This document shows, one piece after another, positions 1-12,800 of a DNA stretch of 64,000 nt. The translations under genes were made by a program, and so were the position numbers. The notes beneath the pieces were generated by a model that was not told the DNA's origin, did no database searches, and saw only the letters and a program-made list of their open reading frames with translations. Within the stretch, counting starts at the first letter, position 1. Every line of letters starts with the position of its first letter. This DNA comes from Opisthorchis felineus. Lineage: Eukaryota; Platyhelminthes; Trematoda; Opisthorchiida; Opisthorchiidae. Location: NCBI GenBank assembly GCA_004794785.1, contig SJOL01005732.1, forward strand, positions 67,609 through 131,608. Reading direction: 5' to 3'.

Positions 1-796
1 TGAATCTCGAAATAGCCAGGTCGGTTTCAAATCTTGTCCTCAGGAAATACACGAGGCTAAATGAGTTATAACTTCTTCCTTTCACGATCATAGTCCAGCG
101 AGAACGGTCGAAAAGCGCAGCAGCTGTCCAATACGCTTTTGCCGTTGCATTAAATACAAAAGATAGCTCCCACCGATGACTTTGTAAATCTCAGGCGAAG
201 CATAGAACGGTTACAACGAATACGGTTATGATGATGAAGGACCTTCGTTGACCGTCCGGTGAGGCTATCATGCGCAGTTGAATCCTCACGATAAGCGGCG
301 CGGACTTGTACGGTCCAAGCGGCGAAATCAGTTTCGATCTGCTTTTAGTGATCGGCCAATCGTAGCCATCAATTTTCCAAATTTCAAACCACGCGCTGTA
401 AACCTGCATTACTTCTCTAATCCACATAAGCCTTCCATTTGATTGTAGGTGTGGAATTTGGGTAGAGTATACAAGAAATGCGCGATGTATATCTGAACGA
501 AATTTGTTTGTTCTAGCTGATACTCAAGGTATTTACTGGGGCAAAAGATTGACGTATCTTTATTGTTTTCGCAACCGATATTCATGTGAACGAAGCGGTT
601 TGGAACACAGAATTGTCGCAACAGGTGTCCAATACATATTCATCGCGCTCATGCATGATGCAAATTATATGCAACAAAAATCCTGATAGGAGATAAACCT
701 ATCAACTGTATAGTGAAACTACTTTCCCTGTCATGTTCGTGCTCATGTCATCCGTGTTCGTGCGGTCTCCAATGAACTGTGAGCCGGTGAGTTAAT
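1..796. other. 5' flank of the kinase gene
   Basis: I see no TATA box, CpG-rich block or conserved reading frame in this stretch. A donor-like GGTGAGTT at 786-793 sits just before the ATG, but there is no convincing upstream exon to pair with it. The transcription start, any 5' UTR exon or trans-splice acceptor cannot be placed from the sequence. Confidence 0.5.
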
Positions 797-1117
797 ATGC
801 AGGCTTATCCACGTGAAATCCCTGTACAAAACGGTCGGATAGTGATTGAGCGTGCAGGTGCCACCTCTTCGGGTGCCAAGCGGGCTAACACTGCCCGCGA
901 AGTGAGGATACGCCGATACACCACTGATTCTTCCTTCAGTGACTTACCTCGCCCGTTTACTGGAGTTGACATACGTGATCAAGATTCCAATGCTGCTTAT
1001 CTACTTACACCACATGGTGGCCAACTCAGACCGGCCTACTCTGAGGTTGAAGGCCTGGATAGGTTCGCGCAGAAAGATTCACAGGAAGAGAGTCTTAGAG
1101 AGATCGAAGCTTCCAAG
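797..1117 (+). CDS. NIM1-like kinase, coding exon 1 (N-terminal extension)
   Basis: This is the proposed first coding exon of a NIM1-type Ser/Thr kinase whose other exons lie at 22.3, 35.3 and 56.6 kb. The ATG at 797 follows an in-frame TGA at 788-790 and has A at -3. The frame is open for 107 codons to a good donor (AAG|GTAAGC at 1117/1118) and ends in phase 0, matching the phase-0 acceptor at 22295. The peptide is polar, rich in Arg, Ser, Asp and Glu, with no recognisable domain. It looks like a disordered N-terminal tail longer than I recall for vertebrate NIM1. Its last part is acidic (SQEESLREIEASK). Membership rests on strand, phase and splice quality, not on homology, so an alternative first exon in the large intron remains possible. 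No TATA box or other promoter element is evident in the preceding 800 bases. Confidence 0.68.
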
Positions 1118-4100
1118 GTAAGCATTTTCATTTTGGGCTGACGTGCTTTTCTAACTGCTAGTGGAAATTATACATACCTTTGTTTTCCATGTTCTTCAGC
1201 CTACTTAGAATTCACGGTTGAGGGACGTCCACCTGGCTGACTGAGCTAATTCAACTTACAATAGCAGACCACTGGATGTAGCCTACTCACAAATAAAAAT
1301 AAAAATTAATTGATGCACCAGGCAGAATAAGGTCTGTATACGAATGACGTCAGCAGTGCACTATATCCAGTTGAAATCAAAGTCTATAGCCGTACTCAAG
1401 AGAAAGCTTGGAGTTACACTGTTGAAAATACAACTTTACGCCATATGGGAATTTGCTTGCTTAGGGGTGTGTAAACAAGGAGCTGAACGGCATTTTTAAT
1501 TCAGAAACTCTTCCTGTTGATAACCGAACAGTCCTTGGTCCAATATATCAGGAAACTAGAAACAGTTCCTTATTTGGATATTGTGGTTGAACTCCGGGTA
1601 TGGTAGGGCTACGAACCTGGCTCAGTTACAGTTGTATGAAATGATGTGCATTCATAAGCAACTCTTCGCTTTAGAAACTTACTTAGCACTTGGTTACAAA
1701 GGAAAACTGTAGGCAGTCCATCGATTTCACTTAAGCCTGACTGTCATGCTAGATGAAAGTAGCGATGAAGCTAACAACTGCTGGTAATTAACAATCTCAA
1801 AACTACAGCCGAACGATCAAATACCCCTGAAGGAAGAATGCTTAGTTAGTTTGATCCGTTCGTCATTCTAAGGCCGCAGCGAACGTAGTCGATGGGAGTT
1901 TTCACTACTTCCATCCGTCTGATTTTCATTCGCTCGTGCTTTAACTGGCCAGGCAAAAATTCGATTAGTGGTCACTTCAGTGGTAGGCCCATCTCACATT
2001 GTTAAGTGGCCTACATATTTCCAGTAATATTAGTTGTAATATTTGTAAGAATCCCCAGATAAAGAATGGTGGAGTATCCTGACCACATTAAACACATAGA
2101 GTTCCTGTCTCTTTCTTCGAGCGATGTCAATAGGGTGTGCAAATAAGTTATTTTCGGAGTTGACGGATGGATGTTTGGATTTGTAGCTCTCTTAGGAGTG
2201 TGTGGGAGGCTACCAGTAATCTTTTTCACATCATTGTTATTTTTTGAAGCTCCACTCAAGTAACACAACGTTGGTCATCACCACTATCGATAGCATGACC
2301 TTGTTGTTTTACATCGATACCATTCTATGGTTCCAACATGATTCAGCTGAAAGCCTTAACGCAAAGAAAATAGTGCAACTTGATAAAAAAGAAATCTAGC
2401 ACTAGCCTGATGGAATCAAGGTGCTTACGCTAAATCTTTCAGAAAATCTGAATAGAAACTTACAAGACAAGGGCCAAGGGTATGGAATAGAAGCCACTCC
2501 CCGCATCGTTTTTGACAGCATTCAGGAGGAGTCACAGGAACCAGATTGATTGAAGCAACTAGCAGAGTTAGTAACCAAACTTATTGTTGCCTGTCTCATA
2601 CCCATTTGCTAGATCTAGGTCTGATCGTCATTTTTGCTATTCAAGGGCCTGACAAAAACGACAGTAAGCTTTCCGGTATGCGATAAGCTGGTATAGGTAA
2701 CACGATTGTTATAGTGTGAATTTACATCCTACGGATGGTCTGCTGGTGGATAAGAGCCACAAGGATGGTTATATTGAATTTTTGAAACTCGGGACTGCAT
2801 GACTATAAGTTTCTAAATGGGCAAGCTGCCACTTACTTGGCCTCAAGATGAAGGAGGAAAAGTAAGTATGGATAAGTACATGATAAGATTTCACAGGAGT
2901 GCTGCAAAAGATGTGACAGTCAGCTTTTGACCAACACCACTTGTAGATTATTGTGATGTGAGAAACCAGAATCAATGGCTGAGACATTGTTTGGAAGCAC
3001 TATGTAGCCAAGCGGTTTTGGTCATTTTAAATTGTTTTAGCCCAGTGTGTTTGCCGTTAGCATTTAGCCACGGTAGACGTTTACTGCTGCCTTCAAGTGC
3101 CAAGCTCAAACATGTTTTATACTCATTTGAGTATCAGTTGAGCTGCTTAGCCCTATTGTGCATTTCGTCACCCACAATGGTATCTGGGTATTTAGAACCT
3201 TGTATCATGGGAGTTACAGAGTAATACAAACTCTGTTTATTTGCTACCAGAGCCGTAGTTAAATAAATCGTAGGTAAACATAATCAACAAACAACGGTCA
3301 ACCTTTCGTTTGTAAGACCCTTCAGAGACGTTTCCAGATAAATCACTCATATGCACCTATTGATGAATATCAAGCCAAGCATGGACCTTACTTAGAATGA
3401 TACCGACTACTGCACAACCTGACTCAGAGGGCTCGAAATGTATATGGATGGGAAGTCGGAAGCAAGTAATGAGTGATGTGGTACGTAGTTCAGGCACTCT
3501 TGTTTCTGTTATGCTGTGTACATTAGTTTCAAGCGGGTCTAGTGTGCGCGTAAGGGCAGTGTTTTGTTCTCCCAGCACCAGATTGTGAAAAATAAAGTCA
3601 GCCAAATTTTGAGTTTGTAATTTTGATATCGAGCTTCCGAGGCCATTGTCTCCAGCTGACGCGTAGATAGCGCGGCAGAGCTCGGTGTAAGATTTAAGGG
3701 GTAGACAGCGCTAACGGATGGACCCATAGGAGGGTATTATTACCGGAGTGTGCGGTAAAAGTAGGGAGACTAAGAAGGTTGAAAGGCGTCAGTTTAGCCT
3801 GTTCTCACCGATCAACTCGATACAGGTTGTAATTGAGGCAGTCGGTCTTCTGAAATCACGTGACAATAAGTGCGGTGCGGGATTGCCTCATGTTTAAAAA
3901 CTCATTTTTTACGCGGCCTGGGTAGCTGTCAAGGTGCAACAACAAGAACAAGAAATAGGGCTCTTAACTAAAGTTTCTAGCTGAAAATCCAGACCTAAAT
4001 TTGGCACTGTTTCGCACGGAATGTTAGCGCGTTATATTTTCCGAAAAAAAAAATTACCACGCCATTTTCCAACTCTAGCCCGGAGCCTTATGAGACCGTT

Positions 4101-5639
4101 TTCCAGGCTTACAAGAAGTGAGCAACCTGATACGAGTGACTCCGTGAGGGCTGCAGGGACTCAGCAATATTATTTATTCGGGTACCCAAAGAAATTAACC
4201 GCTAAACTTTAATAAGACTCAAACTGTCTGTTGCAAAAGTAAGTAATTTCCAGCCCACTCTTCAAAGGGGATTTGGTAGACGCAGTTTGTGCGGTATTTT
4301 ATTTCGATAGGGTTCAGCATGTTTTATCTAGCGCAAATGTAGTAACACTACATGAACTAACGCCCGATCGATGTAAATTGTCATGGATTTTTACAAACCA
4401 GTAGTATTATACATGACTGAGATGGCCAGAGCAGTTATGTTTGCTCAGTTTTATAAGGTTTGAGGTTGCCTTAGCACAGTACTACTATTTGTACGTCCGA
4501 AACTTAAGAAGCGCTTCTAGGTTGAACTAAATCATTGACAGAGTTCACGTGTGTGTTCTTAGAAGACCTAAATAATTATAAAGTTCCTGGATATAGAGTG
4601 CTGATTACAACTTTGCTAATCTATATCTGGTTGACTGAAGGACGCAAAGTGGCGTGCTGTACACAGAGCAAAGCAGATAACGGGTTTCTGACGGGTTGTC
4701 GTCTAGCTCATGGGAAATATGGAGTGTTAAGGAAACCTACTTTGGTATATAAAAATGTTGGTCCAAGTGAACCATCGGACAGTTTTTCTATAGTGTTCGT
4801 TTTTGGGTGGGCACCAACAAGAGATTCATAAAATCGCATTTTCTTATCATCCCATTTTAAAAAGGATATCTAAATCCTTTTTTCTTTCATGGCGTTGCAC
4901 CAGCTTATCTAAAGAGGTTTCAGCTGGCCCGGGAGAAGGCGATTACATTGACTGCTTCTTTCAATTCTGAATAATCAGTGGGACATACATCCCTTCTGAC
5001 GTAAATCATTGTGTGTCCTACTTACAAAGGGGTTCAGTGGAATTCAGTCAACGGGAATAAAGAAAATGTTCCATCCAGGGTGTTTTTAAATCATGCCTCC
5101 GTCAGAAGGAGTTCATTATCTAGCCTCGAATGATTATTTTGAGTTTATTCTTGCCGCCTGAAATAATGTGAGACTCCGCCAACATATCGACACATACACC
5201 GATAATTTTGTTGTTCTCTGCTGGTAGTGAGTTGTACCATAATCCTGATAATGTATCCTTTAAACCAAGACTGATGAAAAATTTCGAAAGGTTACTCTAA
5301 GTTTACATCAGTTCTATGATTCCTACTTGAGTTGTACTTGGTTGCAGGTTGGCTGTCACTTTCAGGGCTCAACAGGCGTCTGATGATGCATCAAATAAAT
5401 TTCTTTGGGAATGCATCTAGCATCACAAAGTGCAACATCTCAGTCACATAGTGCACATAACAACCTATCCTTTTTAGTTCTTTTTAGAAAATTAAGAAGG
5501 GCGACACCTCATGGACATGACACCAGGGGCTTGACAGAGCGATATTTAATACTCAAACAAAATTTGCTTGCGCAAATCTTGTGAAGCTGAATTAGTGTAA
5601 CTTACAGTGGAATGTCATTGTCACGGCAACTGTGCTACC

Positions 5640-5745
5640 ATTTCTTTTTTTGGACTCCAACCCGCAACCTCCCGCCTAGTAGATTGAATAACTCACCGCT
5701 CAACCACTAGCGGCTGGTTGGTATTGTGGTCAACTCGCATTAGAT
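5640..5745 (-). repeat. tRNA-headed SINE-like repeat (family 1), partial
   Basis: On the - strand this reads AGTTGACCACA..., then a Pol III A-box-like GTGGTTGAGCGGTGAGTT and a B-box-like GGTTGGAGTCC about 45 bases on. The order and spacing match the family-1 copies at 18.3-18.8 and 60.06 kb. Only the head region is present; the body is missing. Confidence 0.6.
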
Positions 5746-6604
5746 GGGAAAAAGCGTCACTCATCCATCAATCATGGAAACCGTTCTATGATATCATTGA
5801 TGCTGCACATACGTAGTCTTATAGCCGGATTGCATTGCTGAAGGACGTGTTTGATGAAATGGAAACAAAAATTGTGTTGGAACTAAAACACCGAACCTTC
5901 TTGAGTCGATTTTTAGGAAAAGCCAGCCTGCAAAACGTTCATGCTTGGAGTGTTGTCACCAGTTACAAAGAGAAAACATTCCACAATGAGGAATGGATAT
6001 ATTTTGTTGCACGTTGATAGCATCGTGTGAAGAAAGTAATGAAGCAACCCATAATGATGATTTTACGGCCACACTAGGTGAACTGTGAACCAATAATAGA
6101 ACGATTTCGAATGACGTAGATGAACCGGAATTTTACGCATATGAGTATTCATACGATTACCCTGCAACCTCCGCCGCACCCTTTCTCTCTGATGTAGGCA
6201 CTGGACTCAATGTTCCAACAAGTTCAAAGCTTTCATACAGACAAGCATTTTGAAATTGACGAAAGCAACGAGAATGTTCTCACCCCATAATCCTTGTCTT
6301 TTGTTGTCCCCTCAAGTTAGGTTATGATTGTTTAGGCCGGTAAAAACAGTGATAAATTTAGACTGTGATACTTTTTTGCAGCATCACACAGAACAATGCT
6401 AGAGAGTAAAACTTTGAAAATTTCATAAGAACTGCATGCTCTGCAAAATCATCACTATCCGGTTTCAGTAACCCTATTATTCACCTAATAATTTAGACAA
6501 GAGGGTACTTGTATCCTGCTAGACAGCAGAATCGTTGAAGTAAACTGAAACATAAACGTATCTTCTTTTACTGGTAAACAAACGAATGACATTTTTGAAA
6601 TATA

Positions 6605-6643
6605 TTATGTATGCATATACATATACATATACATATATATAAT
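6605..6643. repeat. AT-rich microsatellite (ATACAT units)
   Basis: Repeated ATACAT units grading into an AT dinucleotide run. A simple sequence repeat in intron 1. Confidence 0.9.
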
Positions 6644-7245
6644 AAAACTCAACCTTAATATAAGTTTTTCCGGTCCTTATTGCAATTTATTATACTTATG
6701 TAAACCAATCTCACAGTAAGTCATTTGTTCACCAGCAGGAAATAAAATCTCCATTTACATCACATAAACAAACATCTTACGAAGTAAAAGTACACATGAT
6801 GGATGCCATGATGAGCTGAAACCTGTAGATAAAACATGAATGTAAAGCACTGTAAGAAACAAACTATTGACGTTCCGCTCCGGGTATTTCTCTTCGCGTC
6901 GGTAGTGGATGTGTTCGTAATAGCATGAGAAGTGATAATAATGATTAGCAGTATTCATGACGCACATAATCACAGCGGTAGAATGAGAAAGCGGACTTAG
7001 GCGAGAAAACGTACCAGAAAAGCTGGAAACACTGCGAGATTCCTATCAACTGGCTTTCGGATGTTTCCTTTTATACATACATAACAATGACGCGAACAAG
7101 AGAAAAGTCTGGGTAATTAGCAAAAGTAATCAGTATTCTTCTTGACCTATATAGGAGAGGCAAGTTCCAAGTGACTTCGGGGAACTTCCGTCATAAGCTT
7201 AACCATGGTCTAACGGAAACATTTGTGATGGATTTCAAGTCGGCG

Positions 7246-7282
7246 GAGTTTGAAAATTTGGAGTTTGAAAAAGTTTGAAAAT
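7246..7282. repeat. Short tandem repeat of GTTTGAAAA units
   Basis: Three nearly identical GGAGTTTGAAAA / AGTTTGAAAA units in a row within intron 1. A local duplication with no visible function. Confidence 0.8.
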
Positions 7283-9717
7283 CTTTCGAATGGATGTGCA
7301 TACGGTCCCTCGACTATCATAGCTAACCAGGCCATACACTTTTGGCCTAGGGTTTCATTGGATTTTCGTTTTGGAAAGAGGGATTTGTCACTGTGAAGTG
7401 CGTTCTTTTTAGGTAAACTTTTTGGGTGACTAAGATTATCATTACAGTGACCTTGGAAACACACGTATCAAGCGAACGGATTGCTTTTAAGGATATTTCT
7501 GCAAGTCTTTGTAAGTTAAATGGGGCACAGACGGGAAACCCAAGGAATAAGGGCAGGGTCATATGGGTCATTCTAAAATGTAGGGGAATTAGGTCAGCCT
7601 GCATGACAGCTCGGGTCTATCACAAATTTATTCCTTGCATGAGGTGTTCGAATATAAAACATCTTAGTGGGTGAACACTCTGGTATGTCTTATACACGCA
7701 AGCATACTGCATCAGATCTGTAAGCCAGGTTTTGGTTCAAGATTTTTTATGTTTTATATGAGTGCAAATTCTGATCTGATTAAAAAAGTGTGATGTAAAA
7801 GCACCTGAAATATGCATGCTAAGTTCTGATTTTACCCAACGAGCTTGGTATCATCGGGTCCTAATAAAGAGCCGCCGTAGCGTGCGACCAAATCTAGATG
7901 CATCACATGCACACCGTTCAGTGTCTGGAATACTGAACGAAAATATTGGATCGATAGCGATTAAATTAATCTGCTCAACAAACCGAACATCACAAATATT
8001 TGCAAATATTTGCAAACTGAATCCAAGTTGAATTCCTTGCTTATGATTTTCTTCAGATGAATGTGGGCTGCCTAAGAGCTTTCAGCAACCTTATGAGTAG
8101 CGTGTTCCGTCAAGAATATCAGCAATAGGAGTTTGAAAAGCTAAATCAGGGTGTCTTGTTTTTGCTGAACATTGCATCGTAACTAAATAGATAGTATTGT
8201 ATGGAATCACACCCACGGCATTACTATTGTAGAGAGCCATAGCTGGTCCGTGCGAATTTTTACATGAGAGATAGCGAACATTACTTAGCTGTTTAATCTT
8301 AGTGGGCCAAGGTTTTGCTTGCTCAATACAGTAGATTTGGACAAAGCTCCATAAAAGACATGCTGACTTATGTGAATTCTGCAAAACTGTTTTGACCTCT
8401 AATGCGTAGGTAGTATCATTTTGCTGATCATTATCACTGTAAAACATGAGCGATTCGTGAATTCAGACGAGTTCCTATTGTTCATGTGTAAGTACCCAAA
8501 GAGTAAAGCCACACTTCTTGCAGGCGGAATGCATTGTTAAATGTTCGTGAAGTGTCAAGTTTTGTATGACAGTAGGCGAACCTAAAGCTTTACGGACCAA
8601 TTTACATAGAAGCGGATTTTAGTAACAACCTCAGTATTTTCGCAGCCAGAAACGATAAATTTAACCGTGTCAAAAACGCAACCTCCAGTCTAGTAATCAA
8701 TGCAGACACTAACCTAAGCTAGCTGTAGTCGTGCTTGAACAAGGATAGCACTGAACTGAGATCAGTTTTGCGTTACGTTCTTCGTCATTTGTATAAATAT
8801 GTCTTTAAACATATAAGTCATAAATTTAATTAAGTGGTTATTCTAGATTTCAACAATGACCCACTCTTAAGTTATCCTAATCGAATACAAAAGCAAAGTC
8901 GCCTTACCCTTAGACTATGCCATCTAATGGAAACAGCTAGATCTCCGATGTAATTTTGTTTGGGCTTATAATGTACGCCTGGGATTCGGGGGGGACCTGA
9001 CTGAACCAGGTGAAACCCACCAGTATTAAAATGCTGACAATAATGGAAAGTCTTTTTCAGGCTGCTGAACCTAACCCCAATTATCCAACTAGGATAAAGT
9101 CATCTACACATATCCAGCGTTTCAGAACTCAGTTCTACGTTGATCTAATTTCGTTGGATTAAAATTATCAATAGACCCTATGGTTTAAGCAGCTTACACG
9201 TTGTAGTTTAAAGTTTATCAGACTGACACCTAAGGTTAGGTCGCTAGATACTTCGCGGTTTGATTTTTCACCTGAACGTAAGTAGATAAGTTGTCTTGGG
9301 GTTAAGTACAATTTTTTCTGAGCAAAGCAACACAGCTCTTCTACTGACAAGAACAAATTCTTTCCATTGTTTTGGCAAAGCACCTACATCAAAATTTCTT
9401 GGTCCATTAGATTTATTAAACAATAATTGTCCAAAAATTGCCCACTCATATTGTAGGCTCGTGGAACATTTGGTAGCATGGCGAGTCGTTGCCACGCATC
9501 AGATACAAAAATAATGCATTGGGTTTAAAATATCCGCACTCCAGAACAGATTGTATACTCATTTATTAATGGCATTCTATCAGGACAGCCCCAAAGGTTT
9601 TCAAGTTTCAGAAAGACAAACTTATGTTATCAATGGGAGCATTTTAGAGCCATCACGGTATGACGGTATGCCTGTCAAATTCATTTGTCTTGTTCCCGCT
9701 CTTGTAAATTCACCCGT

Positions 9718-9873
9718 CCAAACCCGTTCTCTAATACCGTACCAACTAAAACACGAAGTGACCTGTGTGCAATGCATTCAATTAAAGAATGTCATAAACG
9801 AGAGATTCAGCTGGGATCCAGTTGAGTCTGCCGTTAAGACCAAATTAATTTGCAGATTAGTTTTTGGCGAATT
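9718..9873 (-). repeat. Dispersed repeat (family 2), partial copy
   Basis: The - strand reads ATTAATTTGGTCTTAACG, ATCCCAGCTGAATCTCTCG, TTTATGACATTCTTTAATTG, AATGCATTGCACACAGGTC and GTTTTAGTTGGTACGGTAT. The same ordered blocks occur at 46.4, 53.6, 55.1 and 63.5 kb. No coding capacity is visible. Confidence 0.8.
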
Positions 9874-12800
9874 GCGTCCAATTTGGTTCCAAGCAGAAAA
9901 TAAGGTTACCTGGAACTCCGTGACGACACCTACTTGATGATATTCAAGAAGGGCAAAACAGGTCGTAGGCTACCGAAGAGCTTGCAGTGTAGGGAGTAGT
10001 GTTTCATCAAGAAAATGTGTGTTCCTACTTTGTATGTCCTAACCGTGCCACCAGGAAGAAGGTCAACGACTGTACCGAGATTTTGGTGGAACCGTGTTGA
10101 CTATTATTGAAACCTACAAGTGCGTTTGTTGTGGAGGCATGCTGTGTCGTGCCACTTTGTCCCTTCTACATCAGACTGACGGATATAAGGACACGGTTGA
10201 AATTTGCACATGTTATGACTCGCGACCAAACGCAGTCGATACGGCGTAGCTGCTAAATCGCTGGAATGATCTTCGAGAAATACAAGAACAGATGAATAAA
10301 GATCATAGGAAATATACGATCGCACAATCACGTATCCTTTGTGCAAGCGAAGTTTTTATCACCAAATCACTTGAAATGGCAGCAAACGGGCACAAGATCC
10401 GCAGCATTCCTACCAGCTCTTGAAATTCACTCCATTTTTTAAGACGATGCATAAAACAGGCTTGGGTAGTGATGACCATGATAGATTACCTAAAATAGTG
10501 AAGTTACAAACATCTGACTATTCCACTCATCCGGTGTAAGATGTGTTCACTGCAAGCTTTCACAAGACATAACATGGATGGCAACCTTTAAATCTATTTC
10601 AGCACAGGCTGCTCATGGACCGTTTTGCTTCGACACAACTCGAGAATCTTGTACAGCCAACATTCAGGAGAAATATATTTTGGGCATTGACTTAATTGTG
10701 CTAACCTCCCTGCTTTTAGTTAGGTTTTTGTCAAATCCCTCACAAGATACGCATGTACAGCATCCTTTGAAATCCGAATTTTTGTGTGACAGGACACTTT
10801 ACCGGTCCACGTGTTCAAACCTACCCGCTTTGCTACGAGTCACCCCGCTTTCTGCTGCTGTTGCTGCTTTCAGCAAGCTGTGGGTGACAAAACAGTAGTG
10901 TTCAGTTGAACGTGATCAGCTGATTACTTTTTGCACAGGCCAAAAGCATGACGCTTTTGGTTACAATACAGGTTAAATGGTACAGTGCAAATGCACAGCA
11001 TCCTAACATAAGGTTAACTTTGTCTGAACTCTCAAATGAATAGAAAATCTCGGTTGACGAAGTCTGCATAAGGATTTGAATGGAACTCAAGCTTTGAACA
11101 GTCGAAATGAAGCGGAATATTGCTATAGCCTGCTGCTGAAACAAATAGGCATCCGAAAGTGCGCTTGTGTATCGCAGACCTCAATATGATCTGTTGAATT
11201 AGTTGCTTCAGTCCACATACTTCTACGTTTGAGGCACCATCCAGTGATTTAGGATGAGTCTGCTTCACGAATGTCACTGACAAAAGCTACCAACAATAAG
11301 CGATAGACTGCCGCGTGCATACAAATCGTGACTTTGGAAATCCACTCAAAAACCGCTTGAATCCATCGACTAGGGCAGAGGCCTTCGAAGTTCCGCTCTC
11401 TTTTGCTAGATGTTTCCCACAAACATAATACCCGTGGGATGAAGTTTTAAACACAGAACTAAAATAAAGTGTGGAAATGCAACGAATGCAGAAGGACCAA
11501 CACTGGTGCATTGCGAAAACCAATCTTAGTGAACTTCTAGCTGACTGGAGGAATAGAGGTGAAAATGTTTTGACGCGAACCACCACATCATTTGTGCTTT
11601 GTGAGAAACGTTTTCGTCATACAGCCAAGATCGTTTAACAACATGTGAACCAGAATAAACGCCTGCTATCTGTTTTGACATTGAACACCCTGTGAGACAT
11701 TAATCAAAGATACAGTCTACTGAAAGTATGTGTTCTGAGTTATCTGGAAAAGCAGAGCTTCATTCAGAAGTTTTGAAGAACCTTTCCTTAGATGAGTTAG
11801 CAGAAATGGGGACGAAATTCGGGTGGGAAACAAAACTGTCTACTCGCTTACGGGGTTATGAAAACCAGCTGATAACGAAGTCATCCTAAGTAATTTCAAG
11901 CTGGAATTATCCAAATACTTGTTCCTCCGGGAAATTCACTTTAGTTCAGAATGGACTCTTTTTCCAAGCAAAAGAAGACAATGAAAAAGCGCAAACAGAA
12001 CCAAATAAGATCTCAATAACTGAATCACCGATCTGTAACGCATCTTACAAAATGTGGTGGATTCCTGAAGCTTTATTGAAGAACGACGGACATTCATACC
12101 AAAACACATGTAAAACGGCCACCGGAGAAGATATCTCTAAAGAAAAAAAGAATTGTCCGAACGCAAGCGTAACTGAAATCAACTTCGGGGTGTAGCGCTT
12201 AGTACCGGAACTGTTCACTGCGTTCCAGATCACCGTACACCACGAAAAGTGCCTAAAGGCATCATAAATCCCTGTGTGCATTATAGTTGTCAATCTGAAC
12301 TTTTTCATTTATAAACTCAGTAAGTCTGATAAGTTCCTTTTAAGAGTTTACAAGATCCAGACTAAAATCGGACCATTCTGAGGTAATGGAGGCTTTTTAG
12401 AATGTATGTAACTGCTTGCTATGTAACCAAGGTTGAAATTTAAGACTCAAATTTTGCTACAGTGAATTATTTGTGGAGTAAACATGGTCAACGTAGACAT
12501 TACTAGGAGAGTTGTGGCTACGGACATATCATAAAATGACCAACGTCTTCCACAGGGTCGCATGGTTGAGTGAAGGTGAGATAGAACGCTCTAAGACGTC
12601 GGAATTGCTAGATACAGAAATGGGTGAACGAGGTTGAACGCCAAGTCCAGCAGGCAGGATTGTGTTCCTATTCTATAGGTATCCGAGTTCATGCTTCTCA
12701 CTCTTAGGTCCCATTTGGCTGTTCGAACGTTTCGGTTGCGCGCGCGAGCCGAAAATAATGCTCGCAACAAATTTGCACGAAATGATGGTATTCTATATCT

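Noticed and set aside
1118..1141. Read-through of exon 1 past 1117 to a stop at 1141
   Set aside because: A consensus donor GTAAGC starts at 1118 and the extra residues (VSIFILG) are intronic. Premature ending would give a protein without any kinase domain.
10578..10898. A 106-codon + strand frame starting with ATG
   Set aside because: Its C-terminal Ala/Val run comes from a GCTGCTGTTGCTGC tract, and it has no recognised domain or splice context.
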